NCBI RefSeq assembly: GCF_006385875.1
Contig: NZ_VFSU01000006.1
Span: 1 to 40,577, forward strand
Direction of reading: 5' to 3'
DNA from: Sandaracinobacter neustonicus
GTDB taxonomy: Bacteria; Pseudomonadota; Alphaproteobacteria; Sphingomonadales; Sphingomonadaceae
DNA length: 40,577 bases
Shown here: one piece after another, positions 8,678 through 17,677 of the stretch
How the letters are laid out: the number at the start of each line of letters is the position of its first letter
Numbering within the stretch: the stretch's first letter is position 1
Notes under the pieces: generated by a model
What the model was told of the DNA's origin: nothing
Databases searched by the model: none
The model's input: the letters and a program-made list of their open reading frames with translations, nothing else
Position numbers and translations under genes: made by a program

Positions 8678-9849
8678 TTGGTGGCTCAACCGCAGACGCC
8701 GAACTCGCCGCGCTGAGCCTCTGGCCCAACCGCGCCCCCGGCATTTCCGCAGACGAACGGCTGAGCCGCATCGCCCGCGCCCGCGCAGCGACAGCGGTGC
8801 TGGGCGCGGATGCGCTGCTGGTGAACGCCGGGCCATCGCTCCGCTATTTCACCGGCATCAGCTGGGGCGCGACCGAGCGGCTGGTGGCGCTGCTGCTGCC
8901 TGTGAGCGGCGAACCGATCATGATCTGCCCGGCGTTCGAGCTGGGATCGTTGCAGGCCGAACTGGCGATTCCGGCCGACATCCGCCTGTGGGAAGAAGAT
9001 GAAAGCCCCACCGATCTGGTGGCCGCCAGCCTGCCCGCAGGCGCGGTGCTGGCGCTGGATCCGCTGCTGAACTTCGGCGCGGCACGGCGGCTGGGCGAGA
9101 AGCTGGCCATCGTCGACGGCGCCCCCGCCATCGACGGCCTGCGCATGTGCAAATCCCCCACCGAACTGGCGTTGATGCAGCAGGCGAAAGACATCACGCT
9201 GGAAGTGCACCGCCGCGCCGCGCGCATCCTCGCGCCCGGCATCCGCGCCAGCGAAGTGAAGCGCTTCATCGATTCCGCCCACCGCGCACTCGCGGGCACC
9301 AGCTCCACCTTCTGCGCCGTGCAGTTCGGCCGCGCCACCGCCTTCCCGCACGGCCTTCCCGGAGACCAGCAACTGGCCGAAAATGAGCTGGTGCTGATCG
9401 ACACCGGCACCACCGTCGAGGGCTATCATTCCGACATCACCCGCAGCTACGCCTTCGGTAAAGTGAGCGACGAAATCGCCAGCCTGTGGGCGCTGGAAAA
9501 AGAGGCACAGGCCGCCGCCTTCGACGCCGTGATCCCCGGCAACCCCTGCGAAAGCGTCGACGCCGCCGCCCGCGCGGTGCTGGAAAAGGCCGGCCTCGGC
9601 CCGGATTACCGCCTGCCCGGCCTGCCACACCGCACCGGCCACGGCATCGGCCTCGCCATCCACGAACCCGCCTACCTCGTGCGCGGAGACAGGACGCCGC
9701 TGGCCGAAGGCATGTGCTTCTCCAACGAACCCATGATCGTGGTGCCAGACCGCTTCGGTATCCGGCTGGAAGACCATTTTCACGTAACGGCAACCGGCGC
9801 GAAATGGTTCACCGAACCGCAGGTCTCACTGGAACAGCCGTTCGGCTGA
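8674..9849 (+). CDS. M24-family Xaa-Pro aminopeptidase/dipeptidase
   Basis: A 391-residue pita-bread metallopeptidase that cleaves bonds next to proline. The creatinase-like N-domain covers about residues 25-150. The C-domain keeps all five dinuclear metal ligands: Asp243 (LIDTGT), Asp254 (HSDITRSY), His323 (RTGHGIGL), Glu352 (NEPMIV) and Glu366 (IRLEDHFH). No signal peptide, so it is cytoplasmic. It overlaps the oxidoreductase gene by four bases (ATGA), giving a tight two-gene operon. In a hydroxyproline locus it would release free proline or hydroxyproline from imported peptides. Whether it acts on Xaa-Hyp bonds is inference. Confidence 0.87.
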   Translation: MIGGSTADAELAALSLWPNRAPGISADERLSRIARARAATAVLGADALLVNAGPSLRYFTGISWGATERLVALLLPVSGEPIMICPAFELGSLQAELAIPADIRLWEEDESPTDLVAASLPAGAVLALDPLLNFGAARRLGEKLAIVDGAPAIDGLRMCKSPTELALMQQAKDITLEVHRRAARILAPGIRASEVKRFIDSAHRALAGTSSTFCAVQFGRATAFPHGLPGDQQLAENELVLIDTGTTVEGYHSDITRSYAFGKVSDEIASLWALEKEAQAAAFDAVIPGNPCESVDAAARAVLEKAGLGPDYRLPGLPHRTGHGIGLAIHEPAYLVRGDRTPLAEGMCFSNEPMIVVPDRFGIRLEDHFHVTATGAKWFTEPQVSLEQPFG

Positions 9850-9910
9850 GGGGGCTGGCGGGTCGGCGAAGGGTAGAGGGAAGGCCAAGGGCTCTGCCCT
9901 TGGAACCCGG

Positions 9911-10068
9911 CAGGGAAATGATTTCCCTGCACCCTCAACATTGGCGTTATGGTCCGACGTCCGCGTCGTGCGAGTGATCCACTCTGATTGCCTGCGGCGC
10001 TACGGAGCCCTCTCCCCCTGTAAGGGGGAGAGATGGAGAGGGGGTGTCACCGCCGGGCCTGATCCACC
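9911..10068 (+). repeat. Composite intergenic repeat, copy A
   Basis: Begins CAGGGAAATGATTTCCCTG, continues through ATTGCCTGCGGCGCTACG and CTCTCCCCCTGTAAGGGGGA, and ends GGGCCTGATCCAC. The same order of blocks is found at 17346-17502 and, inverted, at 21321-21478. The interval between the aminopeptidase stop (9849) and the DUF885 stop (10229) holds only this element and a long palindrome; no gene is seen. Confidence 0.8.
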
Positions 10069-10090
10069 AACCTCCCCACCAACCACAACC

Positions 10091-10175
10091 GTCACCCCGG
10101 ACTTGATCCGGGGTCCAGCTTCACCCGCAAACCTCGCCGAAGAACAGCTGGACCCCGGATCAAGTCCGGGGTGAC
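10091..10175. repeat. 29-bp inverted repeat at a convergent junction
   Basis: Arms 10091-10119 (starting GTCACCCCGGACTTGATCC) and 10147-10175 are exact reverse complements around a 27-nt loop. Each arm is itself a copy of the palindrome at 484-514. It lies between two convergent genes and could act as a bidirectional transcription stop, although neither side has a T-run. Confidence 0.8.
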
Positions 10176-10228
10176 GCTGTGTTTGCGGGAATAGGGCGCG
10201 CCGGAACGGGGGCGGAAACCCGCAAACC

Positions 10229-12061
10229 CTACCCCCGCACCCCCGCGATATGCGCATCCACCAGCTGCTCCAGCACCGTCATCGGCACCCCGCCCGCCTT
10301 CACCACCGCATCGTTGAACAGCCGCTGGTCATAGCGGGAACCCAGCGCGCTCTGCGCCTTCCGGCGCAACCGGTTGATCTCATTATGGCCCGCCTTGTAG
10401 CCGCAGGCCTGCCCCGGCCATGCGCAATAGCGGTCCACCTCGCTGCTGACTTCCTCGATGGGGGAGCCGTTGGTGCTGGCGAACCAGTGGATCGCCTGTT
10501 CGCGGGTCCAGCGCTTGGCGTGGAGGCCAGTGTCCACCACCAGACGGCAGGCGCGGAAGGCGATGGATTGCAGATAGCCCAGCCGCCCGAACGGATCGCC
10601 ATCATACACGTCCAGCTCGTCGGCCAGCTGCTCGGCATAAAGCGCCCAGCCTTCCGAATAGGCGTTGAACGCCAGCAGGGATCGGATCAGCGGCAGCTTA
10701 TAGCTATATTCGCCCTGCCAGACATGGCCCGGAATCCCCTCATGGTAAGCTAGCGTCGGCAGGCCGAAGCGGGGGTTCGTCGCGGTGTCGCGCAGGTTGA
10801 TGAAGAAGATGCCCGGCACCGTGCCATCCATCGTCCCCGCCGTGGCAGAGCCGCCGGGCGCCCCGGCCTCGATATCGGGCGGCACCCGCTTCACCACCAG
10901 ATTGCCGGGCACCAGCGTGGCGAACGCGCGCGGCATCCGCCCGCGAATGTCGGTGATGCGGCCGTTCAGATAATCCAGAATCTGCGCCCGCCCGGCATCG
11001 GTGTTGGGGAACAGATGCTTCGGATCCTTGCCCAGCGCCGTCATCCGCTCGCCCACGGTGCCTTGCGTCAGCCCTTGCGCCCGCAGCAGGCCATCCATCT
11101 GCGCGTGCAGCGTTTTCACCTGCTCCAACCCCAGTTGATGCACCTGCTCCGGCGTCAGAGTTGAGGTGGTGGCCGCGCGCAGCGCCCAGTCATAATAGGC
11201 ATCGCCCTTGGGCAGTTTCCACACCCCGGCGTCTGAGGTGGCGACGGCGCGGTGGCGCGCCAGTTCCGCCAGCTGCCGGTCCAGCGCGGGGGCGATCCTG
11301 TCTGCCGCGAGCTTCGTGGCGCGGGCGGCATAATCGCCCGGAATGTCACCCGTGCGCCGCGCCAGCGTGCCGACGACGCCCCATTCACCCACCGGCTGGG
11401 CGCGCGCGGCCTTCATCTGCCGCAAGGTTTTGTCCAGCAGGAAGTCCGGCGCGACGACGCCCTTGCCGCGATCCTGCGCCAGCCGCACGGTTTCGCCATC
11501 CAGCGCGGCGGCATAGGCCTCCATCCGCGCCAGATAGGCGTCTGCGTCTGCCGCATTGCTGACGCTATGGCTGTTCTCAAGGAAGTCCGGGATTTCCACG
11601 AACGCGCCCATATTCTGCGCCACCACATAAGGCGCGTTCCGATACGACCAGAGCTGGTTCAGCATCACCGTGTCGCCGAAGCCGAAATCGAAGCCTTCCA
11701 CCGCCAGCGCGTGGGCCGCTGCGGTCACGGCGACATGGGTGCGCGCGTCCGGCCCGAGGCGGCTGCTATCGACGCTGCGCAGTTGTGCCAGCCGCTGCCG
11801 GGCGGCGGCGGCCAGCGCCTGAACGCCGGCCGGCGTGCGATCCGTCAGCCGGGATTTCAGCGCCGCGCGCACCCCCGTATCCAGCCCCAGCGCGCTGGCG
11901 TTTTCCGGATATTCGGCCAGCAGCGCCTCCGCCACGCCGCCCAGCCTTTGCCCGGCTGCCTCGTCTGCGGGGGCGGCTGCACGCAGCGCGCCGGGCACAA
12001 GCTGCGCAGCGGCAAGCGCCCCGCCAGACAGGAGAAGTTGACGGCGCGCCACGGGCTGCAT
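10229..12061 (-). CDS. DUF885 family zinc peptidase, Tat-exported
   Basis: About 610 residues. I take the ATG at 12061 because it starts MQPVARRQLLLSGGALAAAQ, a twin-arginine signal with Ala-rich c-region. A longer frame reaches 12163 but would hide this signal. The DUF885 zinc motif HEGIPGH follows PRFGLPTLAY, and the C-terminal block has SEGWALYAEQLADELDVY and the WPGQACGYKAG motif. DUF885 proteins are thought to be zinc-dependent peptidases or carboxypeptidases; few are characterised. It is the last gene of the minus-strand GH127 operon and a paralogue of the next gene. An extracytoplasmic peptidase acting on proline-rich peptides is a guess from context. Confidence 0.82.
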   Translation of the reverse strand: MQPVARRQLLLSGGALAAAQLVPGALRAAAPADEAAGQRLGGVAEALLAEYPENASALGLDTGVRAALKSRLTDRTPAGVQALAAAARQRLAQLRSVDSSRLGPDARTHVAVTAAAHALAVEGFDFGFGDTVMLNQLWSYRNAPYVVAQNMGAFVEIPDFLENSHSVSNAADADAYLARMEAYAAALDGETVRLAQDRGKGVVAPDFLLDKTLRQMKAARAQPVGEWGVVGTLARRTGDIPGDYAARATKLAADRIAPALDRQLAELARHRAVATSDAGVWKLPKGDAYYDWALRAATTSTLTPEQVHQLGLEQVKTLHAQMDGLLRAQGLTQGTVGERMTALGKDPKHLFPNTDAGRAQILDYLNGRITDIRGRMPRAFATLVPGNLVVKRVPPDIEAGAPGGSATAGTMDGTVPGIFFINLRDTATNPRFGLPTLAYHEGIPGHVWQGEYSYKLPLIRSLLAFNAYSEGWALYAEQLADELDVYDGDPFGRLGYLQSIAFRACRLVVDTGLHAKRWTREQAIHWFASTNGSPIEEVSSEVDRYCAWPGQACGYKAGHNEINRLRRKAQSALGSRYDQRLFNDAVVKAGGVPMTVLEQLVDAHIAGVRG

Positions 12062-12144
12062 GATCGGATCATCCTCAGGTGAAAACAGGGGGTTCAGAGG
12101 TTGCACAGTGGCAGGCCGCGCGCAACTCGGCATGCGGCGAACCG

Positions 12145-13878
12145 TCAGTCGGGGATCACCCATTTCCCCTTCGCGGCGATCAGTTCATCGGTGCGGCGCT
12201 CGATTTCGGAAACAGGCACGGAGCCGAGCGCGAGTATGGCGTCGTGGAAGGCGCGGACGTCGAACTGCTCGCCCAGTTCCGTCTCTGCGCGCCGCCGCGC
12301 CTTCAGGATCGCCAACTGCCCGACATAGTAACTGAGCGCCTGCCCGGGCCATGCGATGTAGCGGTCCACCTCTGTGCCGATCTCATGCTCTGACAACGCC
12401 GTGTTGTCGCGCAGATAGGCCTGCGCCTGTTCCCGGCTCCAGCCCTTGGCGTGCAGGCCGGTATCCACCACCAGCCGCGAGGCGCGCCACGCCTGATACG
12501 ACAGCATCCCGAACAGGTCGTAGGGGGTTTCGTACATCCCCATTTCCTCGCCCAGAATCTCGGAATAGAGCGCCCAGCCCTCGCCATAGACAGAGAGGTA
12601 GCTGTCGCGCCGGAAGGCCGGGAGATCTTTGTTTTCCGCCGCCAGCGGCATCTGGAAGGCATGGCCGGGCGCGCTTTCGTGCAGCGTCAGCGCGGTGAGC
12701 GAATAGAGCGGCCGGGCGGGCAGATTGTAAGTGTTCACCAGATAAATGCCCGGCCCGCCGCGCCCGCCTGTGTAGAAGGGGGCGAGATCGTCCGGCACCG
12801 GCTTGATGGCGAAGCGGCGGCGCGGCAGGTGGCCGAAATATTGGTCCGCCTTGCCGTCGAACGTCTTGGCGATCCATGCGGCGCGGTTCAGCAACTCCTG
12901 CGGGGTTTTCGCATAAAATTGCGGATCGGTGCGCAGGAAAGTGAGGAAGCTCGCCAGATCGCCCTTGTGGCCGACCTGCCGCATCACCTGTTCCATGCGG
13001 CCGCGAATGCGCGCCATTTCCGCCAGCCCGATCTCGTGCACCTGTTCCGGCGTGAGATCGAGCGTGGTGAACTCCCGCACTTTGGAGGCGTAATAGGCGC
13101 GGCCGTCCGGCAGGTCATAGGCGGCGAGCGTGGTGCGCGCGCCGGGTTCATATTCGGTGCGCAGGAAGGCCAGCAGTTTTGCGTGCGCGGGAATAACGGA
13201 TTGGTTGATCGCGGCCACGACCTCTGCGCGCAGTTCGGCCTGCTTCGCGGCGGGGATGTTCGCGGGCATGTGGCGGAAGGGTTCGTAGAACGGGTTGGCT
13301 TCCGCCGTTTTCGCCTCTGCCACCTGCGCCACGCCGATGTCGCGGCCCTTCAGCGTGATCTGCGCGGGCGTGAAGCCGCGCGCCAGACCGGCGCGCATAT
13401 TGGCAATATTCTGATCGAAATAGCGTGGCATGTCCCGCAGCATGGCGAGGTAGCCGCGATAATCGGCCTCCGTCTTCAGCGACGAGCGGGCGACATAGCC
13501 GAGGTCGCTCCAGAAGCTGGTGTCGGAAGTGAGGGGCTTTTCAAAGTCCCGAAAGCGCTGTTCGGCCAGCAGCGCTTCGATCTGGCCGCGATAGACGGCG
13601 TAATTCACCTTCTGCGCGGGGGAAAGGGAGGCGCGGTCGATGGCGTCGAGTGCGGCGAGTGTTTCCGTCCAGCGCGTCAGCTTCGCCGCCTGCGCTGCCG
13701 GGCCGACATCGGGCAGGTTGAACTCCGCCTGGGGGCTGTCTTCGTTGGGCGGGGATTGTTGCGTGCGCCAGCCATATTCGGCCTCTGTCAGCGCTGTCAG
13801 CGTCTGGTCTGCCGTTTGCGCCTGCGCGGCTGTCGCCATCATCCATGCTCCTGCCAGCAGCGCCAGCACCTGTTTCAT
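12145..13878 (-). CDS. DUF885 family zinc peptidase, secreted
   Basis: A 577-residue paralogue of the preceding DUF885 gene. It has a Sec-type signal peptide (MKQVLALLAGAWMMATAAQA), the zinc motif HESAPGH after LYSLTALTL, then YGEGWALYSEILGEEMGMY and WPGQALSYYVGQLAI. Length and motif order match the family. Its ATG overlaps the stop of the Ldh2-family gene by four bases, so it is translationally coupled. Two diverged DUF885 copies in one operon, one with a Tat and one with a Sec leader, suggest different cofactor loading or peptide specificity. The substrate is unknown. Confidence 0.83.
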   Translation of the reverse strand: MKQVLALLAGAWMMATAAQAQTADQTLTALTEAEYGWRTQQSPPNEDSPQAEFNLPDVGPAAQAAKLTRWTETLAALDAIDRASLSPAQKVNYAVYRGQIEALLAEQRFRDFEKPLTSDTSFWSDLGYVARSSLKTEADYRGYLAMLRDMPRYFDQNIANMRAGLARGFTPAQITLKGRDIGVAQVAEAKTAEANPFYEPFRHMPANIPAAKQAELRAEVVAAINQSVIPAHAKLLAFLRTEYEPGARTTLAAYDLPDGRAYYASKVREFTTLDLTPEQVHEIGLAEMARIRGRMEQVMRQVGHKGDLASFLTFLRTDPQFYAKTPQELLNRAAWIAKTFDGKADQYFGHLPRRRFAIKPVPDDLAPFYTGGRGGPGIYLVNTYNLPARPLYSLTALTLHESAPGHAFQMPLAAENKDLPAFRRDSYLSVYGEGWALYSEILGEEMGMYETPYDLFGMLSYQAWRASRLVVDTGLHAKGWSREQAQAYLRDNTALSEHEIGTEVDRYIAWPGQALSYYVGQLAILKARRRAETELGEQFDVRAFHDAILALGSVPVSEIERRTDELIAAKGKWVIPD

Positions 13879-14891
13879 TGGTTCGATCCGATCGCCATGA
13901 TGTCTGCATACAGAGGTGCCGGAATGGTGACGCCCTCGCTGAGGCTGATCGCGCGGGCGGCATAGCGGCGGGCGGAAGGGAGGCGCGCGCCCTGCGCTTC
14001 GATGGCCGCGAACATGGCTTCGGCGGCTGCGAAGCGATCCTCCAGATTCGCGCCGAGAAAGCCCTTCGGATCCAGCGCGAGGATCAGTTCGCCGCCGATG
14101 GGGGAGCCCATGCGCCCGCCGTCCGCCGCCAGCGATTCGCTGCTGGTCATGTCGCCGATCAGCGGCCCGGCCAACAGTTCCACCATGGCGGCGAGCGCCG
14201 AGCCCTTGTGGCCGCCGAAGGTGCGCATCGCGCCGTCCAGCACGGCCTTTGCGTCTGTGGTGGGCTGGCCTTGCGCATCATAGCCCCATGTCTCCGGCAC
14301 GGGCTTGCCTGCGCGGCGGTGCAGTTCGATTTCGCCGCGCGCGACTTCGGTGGTGGCGAAATCGAACACGAACGGATCGCCGCCGGGGCGGGGCCAGCCA
14401 AAGGCGATGGGGTTGGTGCCGAACAGCGGCTTGGTGCCGCCTGCGGGCGCGACCCACGCGTGGTTCGGCGTGAACGCCAGCGCGACAAGGCCCTGCTGTG
14501 TCACCGCCTCCACCTCCGGCCAGAGCGCGGCGAAATGCACGGCGTTGGTGATGGCGAGCGCGGCGATGCCGTGCCGCCGCGCCTTCTCCGCCAGCAGCGG
14601 CAGCCCGCGTTCGAAGGGAAGCTGGGCGAAGCCGCCCTTGCCATCCACCTTCACCAGCGCGGGCGCGGGTTCGGACACCTCCGGCACGGCATCGGGCACG
14701 GCGACGCCGGATTTCACGCTGCCCGCCGCCACCAGCAGCCGGTAAATACCGTGGCTGGCGCAGCCGTCGCGCTCTCCGGAGACCATGGTTTCGGCGACCG
14801 CATCGGCATGGTCCGGCGCAAGGCCGACGACGCGCAGCTTGGCGCGGGCCAGCGCGCGCAACTCGTCCAGCGTCATGTGCACGCCGCTCAT
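13875..14891 (-). CDS. Ldh2/malate dehydrogenase family imino-acid reductase
   Basis: A 338-residue NAD(P)H-dependent oxidoreductase of the Ldh_2 family (DpkA/YlbC/ComC type). Family marks include the SHGIYRL region near residue 45, ALAITNAVHFAALW with the catalytic His, GTNPIAFGWP, DFATTEVARG and GGHKGSALAAMVELL. In hydroxyproline and proline gene clusters this family usually includes delta1-pyrroline-2-carboxylate reductase, which forms L-proline. That is the most likely role here. It overlaps both the GH127 gene and the DUF885 gene by four bases each. Malate, lactate or ureidoglycolate dehydrogenase activities remain possible. Confidence 0.78.
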   Translation of the reverse strand: MSGVHMTLDELRALARAKLRVVGLAPDHADAVAETMVSGERDGCASHGIYRLLVAAGSVKSGVAVPDAVPEVSEPAPALVKVDGKGGFAQLPFERGLPLLAEKARRHGIAALAITNAVHFAALWPEVEAVTQQGLVALAFTPNHAWVAPAGGTKPLFGTNPIAFGWPRPGGDPFVFDFATTEVARGEIELHRRAGKPVPETWGYDAQGQPTTDAKAVLDGAMRTFGGHKGSALAAMVELLAGPLIGDMTSSESLAADGGRMGSPIGGELILALDPKGFLGANLEDRFAAAEAMFAAIEAQGARLPSARRYAARAISLSEGVTIPAPLYADIMAIGSNQ

Positions 14892-17242
14892 GGCTGCTTC
14901 TGCGTAAACAGGCGCACGCCGAACACCGGGCCAGCGGTGTTGCGGTCATGCGGCACGAACTTCACCCGCACGCTGGTCTTGCCGCGCGTCAGGGCCTCGG
15001 GAACCGGGGTGTCGATGTCGATGAACTCCCCGGGCTTGTCATGCCCCAGCTTCTGCGTGGCGATGCGCTGCCCGTCGATCAGGATATCGAAGCTGCGCGG
15101 GCGCTCATCGCCCCAGTAGCTGGATTGCAGCAGCAGCGGGCCGGGCTTCACCTTCATGGTGAATTCGATGAAACCGCCGGATCGCGCATCGCGCCCCTGC
15201 CGCCCGCGATAGACCACCGGATAGCTGATCTCGCTCGTCAGATCATGGTCGCGCTCGGGCTGCATTTCGCCCAGATGCATCACGTCGACGGAGCGGGCGG
15301 CGAGGTCTTTCAGCCGCGCCTGTTCGGCGAGGAAGGCGGCTTCTTCCGCGGCCCATTCGCCATCGGTAAAGCGGCGGAAATAGACGGCGCTGCGGCGCTG
15401 ATACTGGCGGTGGAAGGGCGCGAACGCGAGGTCTCCGGGGCGGGCGACGCCGCGCGCGGCATAGAGCGCCCCGGCCGGATCGCTGGCGCTGAAGCCCGCC
15501 AGCAGGTCTGCGCCGACAAGCGCCGGGGCCGCGCCCGCAAAGGGCTGATCCGCCGGGCCAAGGTCTGCCGCCAGCACCAGCGGGCCGCGCAGCACGGCGA
15601 CGGTGCCGTCATCGCCCTGTGTTGGTTCCAGCCGCAACTCCATCGGCAGGCGGATGGCGATGCTGTCGCCCGCCTTCCAGTGCCGCGTGACGCTGGCATA
15701 GCCGCGCGAGACCTGCGCCTGCGCGGGCTTGCCGTTCACCAGAATCTCCGCCTTGCCCGCCGCCCAGCCGGGCACGCGCAGCGCCACCGGGAAGCGGCCG
15801 GGCTTCAGCCGCGCGAAGCTGAGCGTTGCCTCGCCCGCGTAAGGGTAGCCGGTTTCCAGCGACAGTTGCGCGCGCCGCGCGGCCCATTGCGCATCTGCCG
15901 GGATATAGAGGTTCACGAACAGCGTGCCATCCGCGCCCTCCCAGAAGATGCTGTCGCCATGCTTCGAATGCGCCTCCATGCCGGAGCCGACGCAGCACCA
16001 GAACTGATCGTCCTCAGCGCTGGAAAATTCGCGGGCGATGCCGGACATCAGCGGCGTCATATAGGTGAAGCCGCCCGTATCCGGGTCTTGCGCGGCCAGC
16101 GTATGGTTCAGATGCGTGCGCTCATAATAATCGAACAGCGCGCCATGCGGTTGCCACTGCCACAGATGCCGCGTCAGCTTCATCATATTGTAGCTGTTGC
16201 AATGCTCGCAGGTCTGTTCGGTGATATGCTTGGCGATCTGGTCCGGCTCGAAGAAATATTCCCGGTCCGCATTGCCGCCGATCACATAGCTGTGATGCCC
16301 CGTCACCCGATCCCAGAAGAAGCGCGCGGCCTTCGCCCGATCCGGCGCATCGGAAACCTCGTGAATCCGCGCCTGCGCGATCAGCTTGGGAATCTGCGTG
16401 TTGGCATGAATGTTGGCCAGCCGGTCCTCGCCGGCGAAGATCGGGTCCAGCACCTTCTTGTCATACAGCAGGGCCGCCATCTTCAGCCAGCGGGCGTTGC
16501 CGGTGCGGGCGGCAAGCTCGGCATAGCTTTCCGCCAGCCCGCCATATTCGCAGGCCAGCACCTGCTGCACCTGATCCGCCGTCAGCGGCGCAAACACCTT
16601 TTCGAAATAAGCACCAAGCCCTTCCACCACACTGAGCGCTTGGAGGTTGCCCCACGCGCCATGCACGTCCAGCAGGCCCGCGAACAATTTGTGCATGGTG
16701 TAAAGCGGGGCCCAGCTGCCGTTCAGATCGAAGCCGGTCGAACGGATATCCCCGCGCATGATCTCGGGGAAAATCTCCTCCCCATCCACCACGCTGCCAT
16801 CCTTCCGCTTGCGGCCCAGCGCGCCGACATAGCCATTGCCGCGCTTCGCCTGCGCCTCGGCCAGTTCGCCCACGATGGTATCCGCCCGGCGGCGCATCTC
16901 CGCATCGCCCGTCTGCTGGTGCATCAGCACCAGCGCCGTCAGATAATGGCCCAGCGTATGGCCGGCGATGGTGTCGGATTCCCAGCCGCCATAGATCGGT
17001 GCCTTCGGCTCCAGCCCGGCATATTTGCGGAAATTGTGCAGCAGCCGATCCGGCTGCAACCGGTGCAGATAGGCCCTGTTGGCCTCCACCGCGCGCGCAT
17101 GATCAGAAGGTTTCAGCCGAACCGCCGCCAAGGGCAACGGCTTCGCCCGCACAGCTGCGGTTGCAGCCCAGGCCGGGGCATGGGGCAGGGCAGCGATGGC
17201 GGCAGCACCCGCCAGAAGTTCCCGGCGCCTGAGCGTCAGCAT
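14888..17242 (-). CDS. GH127-type beta-L-arabinofuranosidase (DUF1680), Tat-exported
   Basis: A 784-residue protein with an N-terminal twin-arginine signal (MLTLRRRELLAGAAAIAALP). The (alpha/alpha)6 barrel has YGGWESDTIAGHTLGHYL and NGSWAPLYTMHKLFAGLLD. The zinc/cysteine catalytic set of the family is present: Glu346 and Cys348 in TCEHCNSYNM, and Cys416-Cys417 in FWCCVGSGMEAHSKHGDSI, matching the CXXC and CC arrangement of HypBA1. HypBA1 removes beta-1,2-linked L-arabinofuranose from hydroxyproline-linked arabino-oligosaccharides. A C-terminal domain of about 130 residues has DUF1680-associated beta features. First gene of its operon, preceded by the 17264 palindrome. Exact glycan specificity is inferred from the neighbouring hydroxyproline genes. 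Confidence 0.85.
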   Translation of the reverse strand: MLTLRRRELLAGAAAIAALPHAPAWAATAAVRAKPLPLAAVRLKPSDHARAVEANRAYLHRLQPDRLLHNFRKYAGLEPKAPIYGGWESDTIAGHTLGHYLTALVLMHQQTGDAEMRRRADTIVGELAEAQAKRGNGYVGALGRKRKDGSVVDGEEIFPEIMRGDIRSTGFDLNGSWAPLYTMHKLFAGLLDVHGAWGNLQALSVVEGLGAYFEKVFAPLTADQVQQVLACEYGGLAESYAELAARTGNARWLKMAALLYDKKVLDPIFAGEDRLANIHANTQIPKLIAQARIHEVSDAPDRAKAARFFWDRVTGHHSYVIGGNADREYFFEPDQIAKHITEQTCEHCNSYNMMKLTRHLWQWQPHGALFDYYERTHLNHTLAAQDPDTGGFTYMTPLMSGIAREFSSAEDDQFWCCVGSGMEAHSKHGDSIFWEGADGTLFVNLYIPADAQWAARRAQLSLETGYPYAGEATLSFARLKPGRFPVALRVPGWAAGKAEILVNGKPAQAQVSRGYASVTRHWKAGDSIAIRLPMELRLEPTQGDDGTVAVLRGPLVLAADLGPADQPFAGAAPALVGADLLAGFSASDPAGALYAARGVARPGDLAFAPFHRQYQRRSAVYFRRFTDGEWAAEEAAFLAEQARLKDLAARSVDVMHLGEMQPERDHDLTSEISYPVVYRGRQGRDARSGGFIEFTMKVKPGPLLLQSSYWGDERPRSFDILIDGQRIATQKLGHDKPGEFIDIDTPVPEALTRGKTSVRVKFVPHDRNTAGPVFGVRLFTQKQP

Positions 17243-17263
17243 CTCGTCTCCCTTTGGTGGTGA

Positions 17264-17277
17264 TATCGTATACTATA
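17264..17277. promoter_or_regulatory. Second copy of the GntR-type operator
   Basis: TATCGTATACTATA, 13 of 14 bases identical to the perfect palindrome at 7403-7416, lies 22 bp before the GH127 start. Its position in front of a second operon ties the arabinofuranosidase and peptidases to the hydroxyproline regulon. Confidence 0.7.
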
Positions 17278-17345
17278 GACGAATGAGGAGTGGGTCAAGG
17301 TTGGGGGTTATGCCTCCGGCGGGCAGGGCTTTGCCCTGCGCCCAG

Positions 17346-17502
17346 CAGGGAAATGATTTCCCTGCACCCTCGACATTTGCGTTGCGGACCAACTGCAACA
17401 TCGTGCGTGTGATCCGCTTCGATTGCCTGCGGCGCTACGCAGCTCTCTCCCCCTGCAAGGGGGAGAGATGGAGAGGGGGTGTCACCGCCGGGCCTGATCC
17501 AC
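17346..17502 (+). repeat. Composite intergenic repeat, copy B
   Basis: Same block order as 9911-10068: CAGGGAAATGATTTCCCTG, GATTGCCTGCGGCGCTACG, CTCTCCCCCTGCAAGGGGGA, then GGGCCTGATCCAC. Located in the 400-bp gene-free stretch between the GH127 promoter and the HAD gene, which otherwise holds the GC-rich repeat at 17615. Confidence 0.8.
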
Positions 17503-17614
17503 AACAGCGAAACACGCTCAACGAAAAGCGCCGCAGGCCATAAACCCCCAACATAGTGCCAAGCGGAGAACCCCCACCCCAACCCCTCCCCTAAAGGAGG
17601 AGGGGCTAAAACGT

Positions 17615-17671
17615 CGGGGGTGCAGGGGCGTCACGCCCCTGCCGGGGTGAAGGGGCAGAGCCCCTTCGTTC
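17615..17671 (-). repeat. GC-rich intergenic repeat, inverted copy of 541-597
   Basis: Reads TGCAGGGGCGTCACGCCCCT and GCCGGGGTGAAGGGG, the reverse complement of the element at 541-597. It ends a few bases after the HAD gene stop and could form a terminator-like hairpin. Confidence 0.75.
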
Positions 17672-17677
17672 ATCCCG

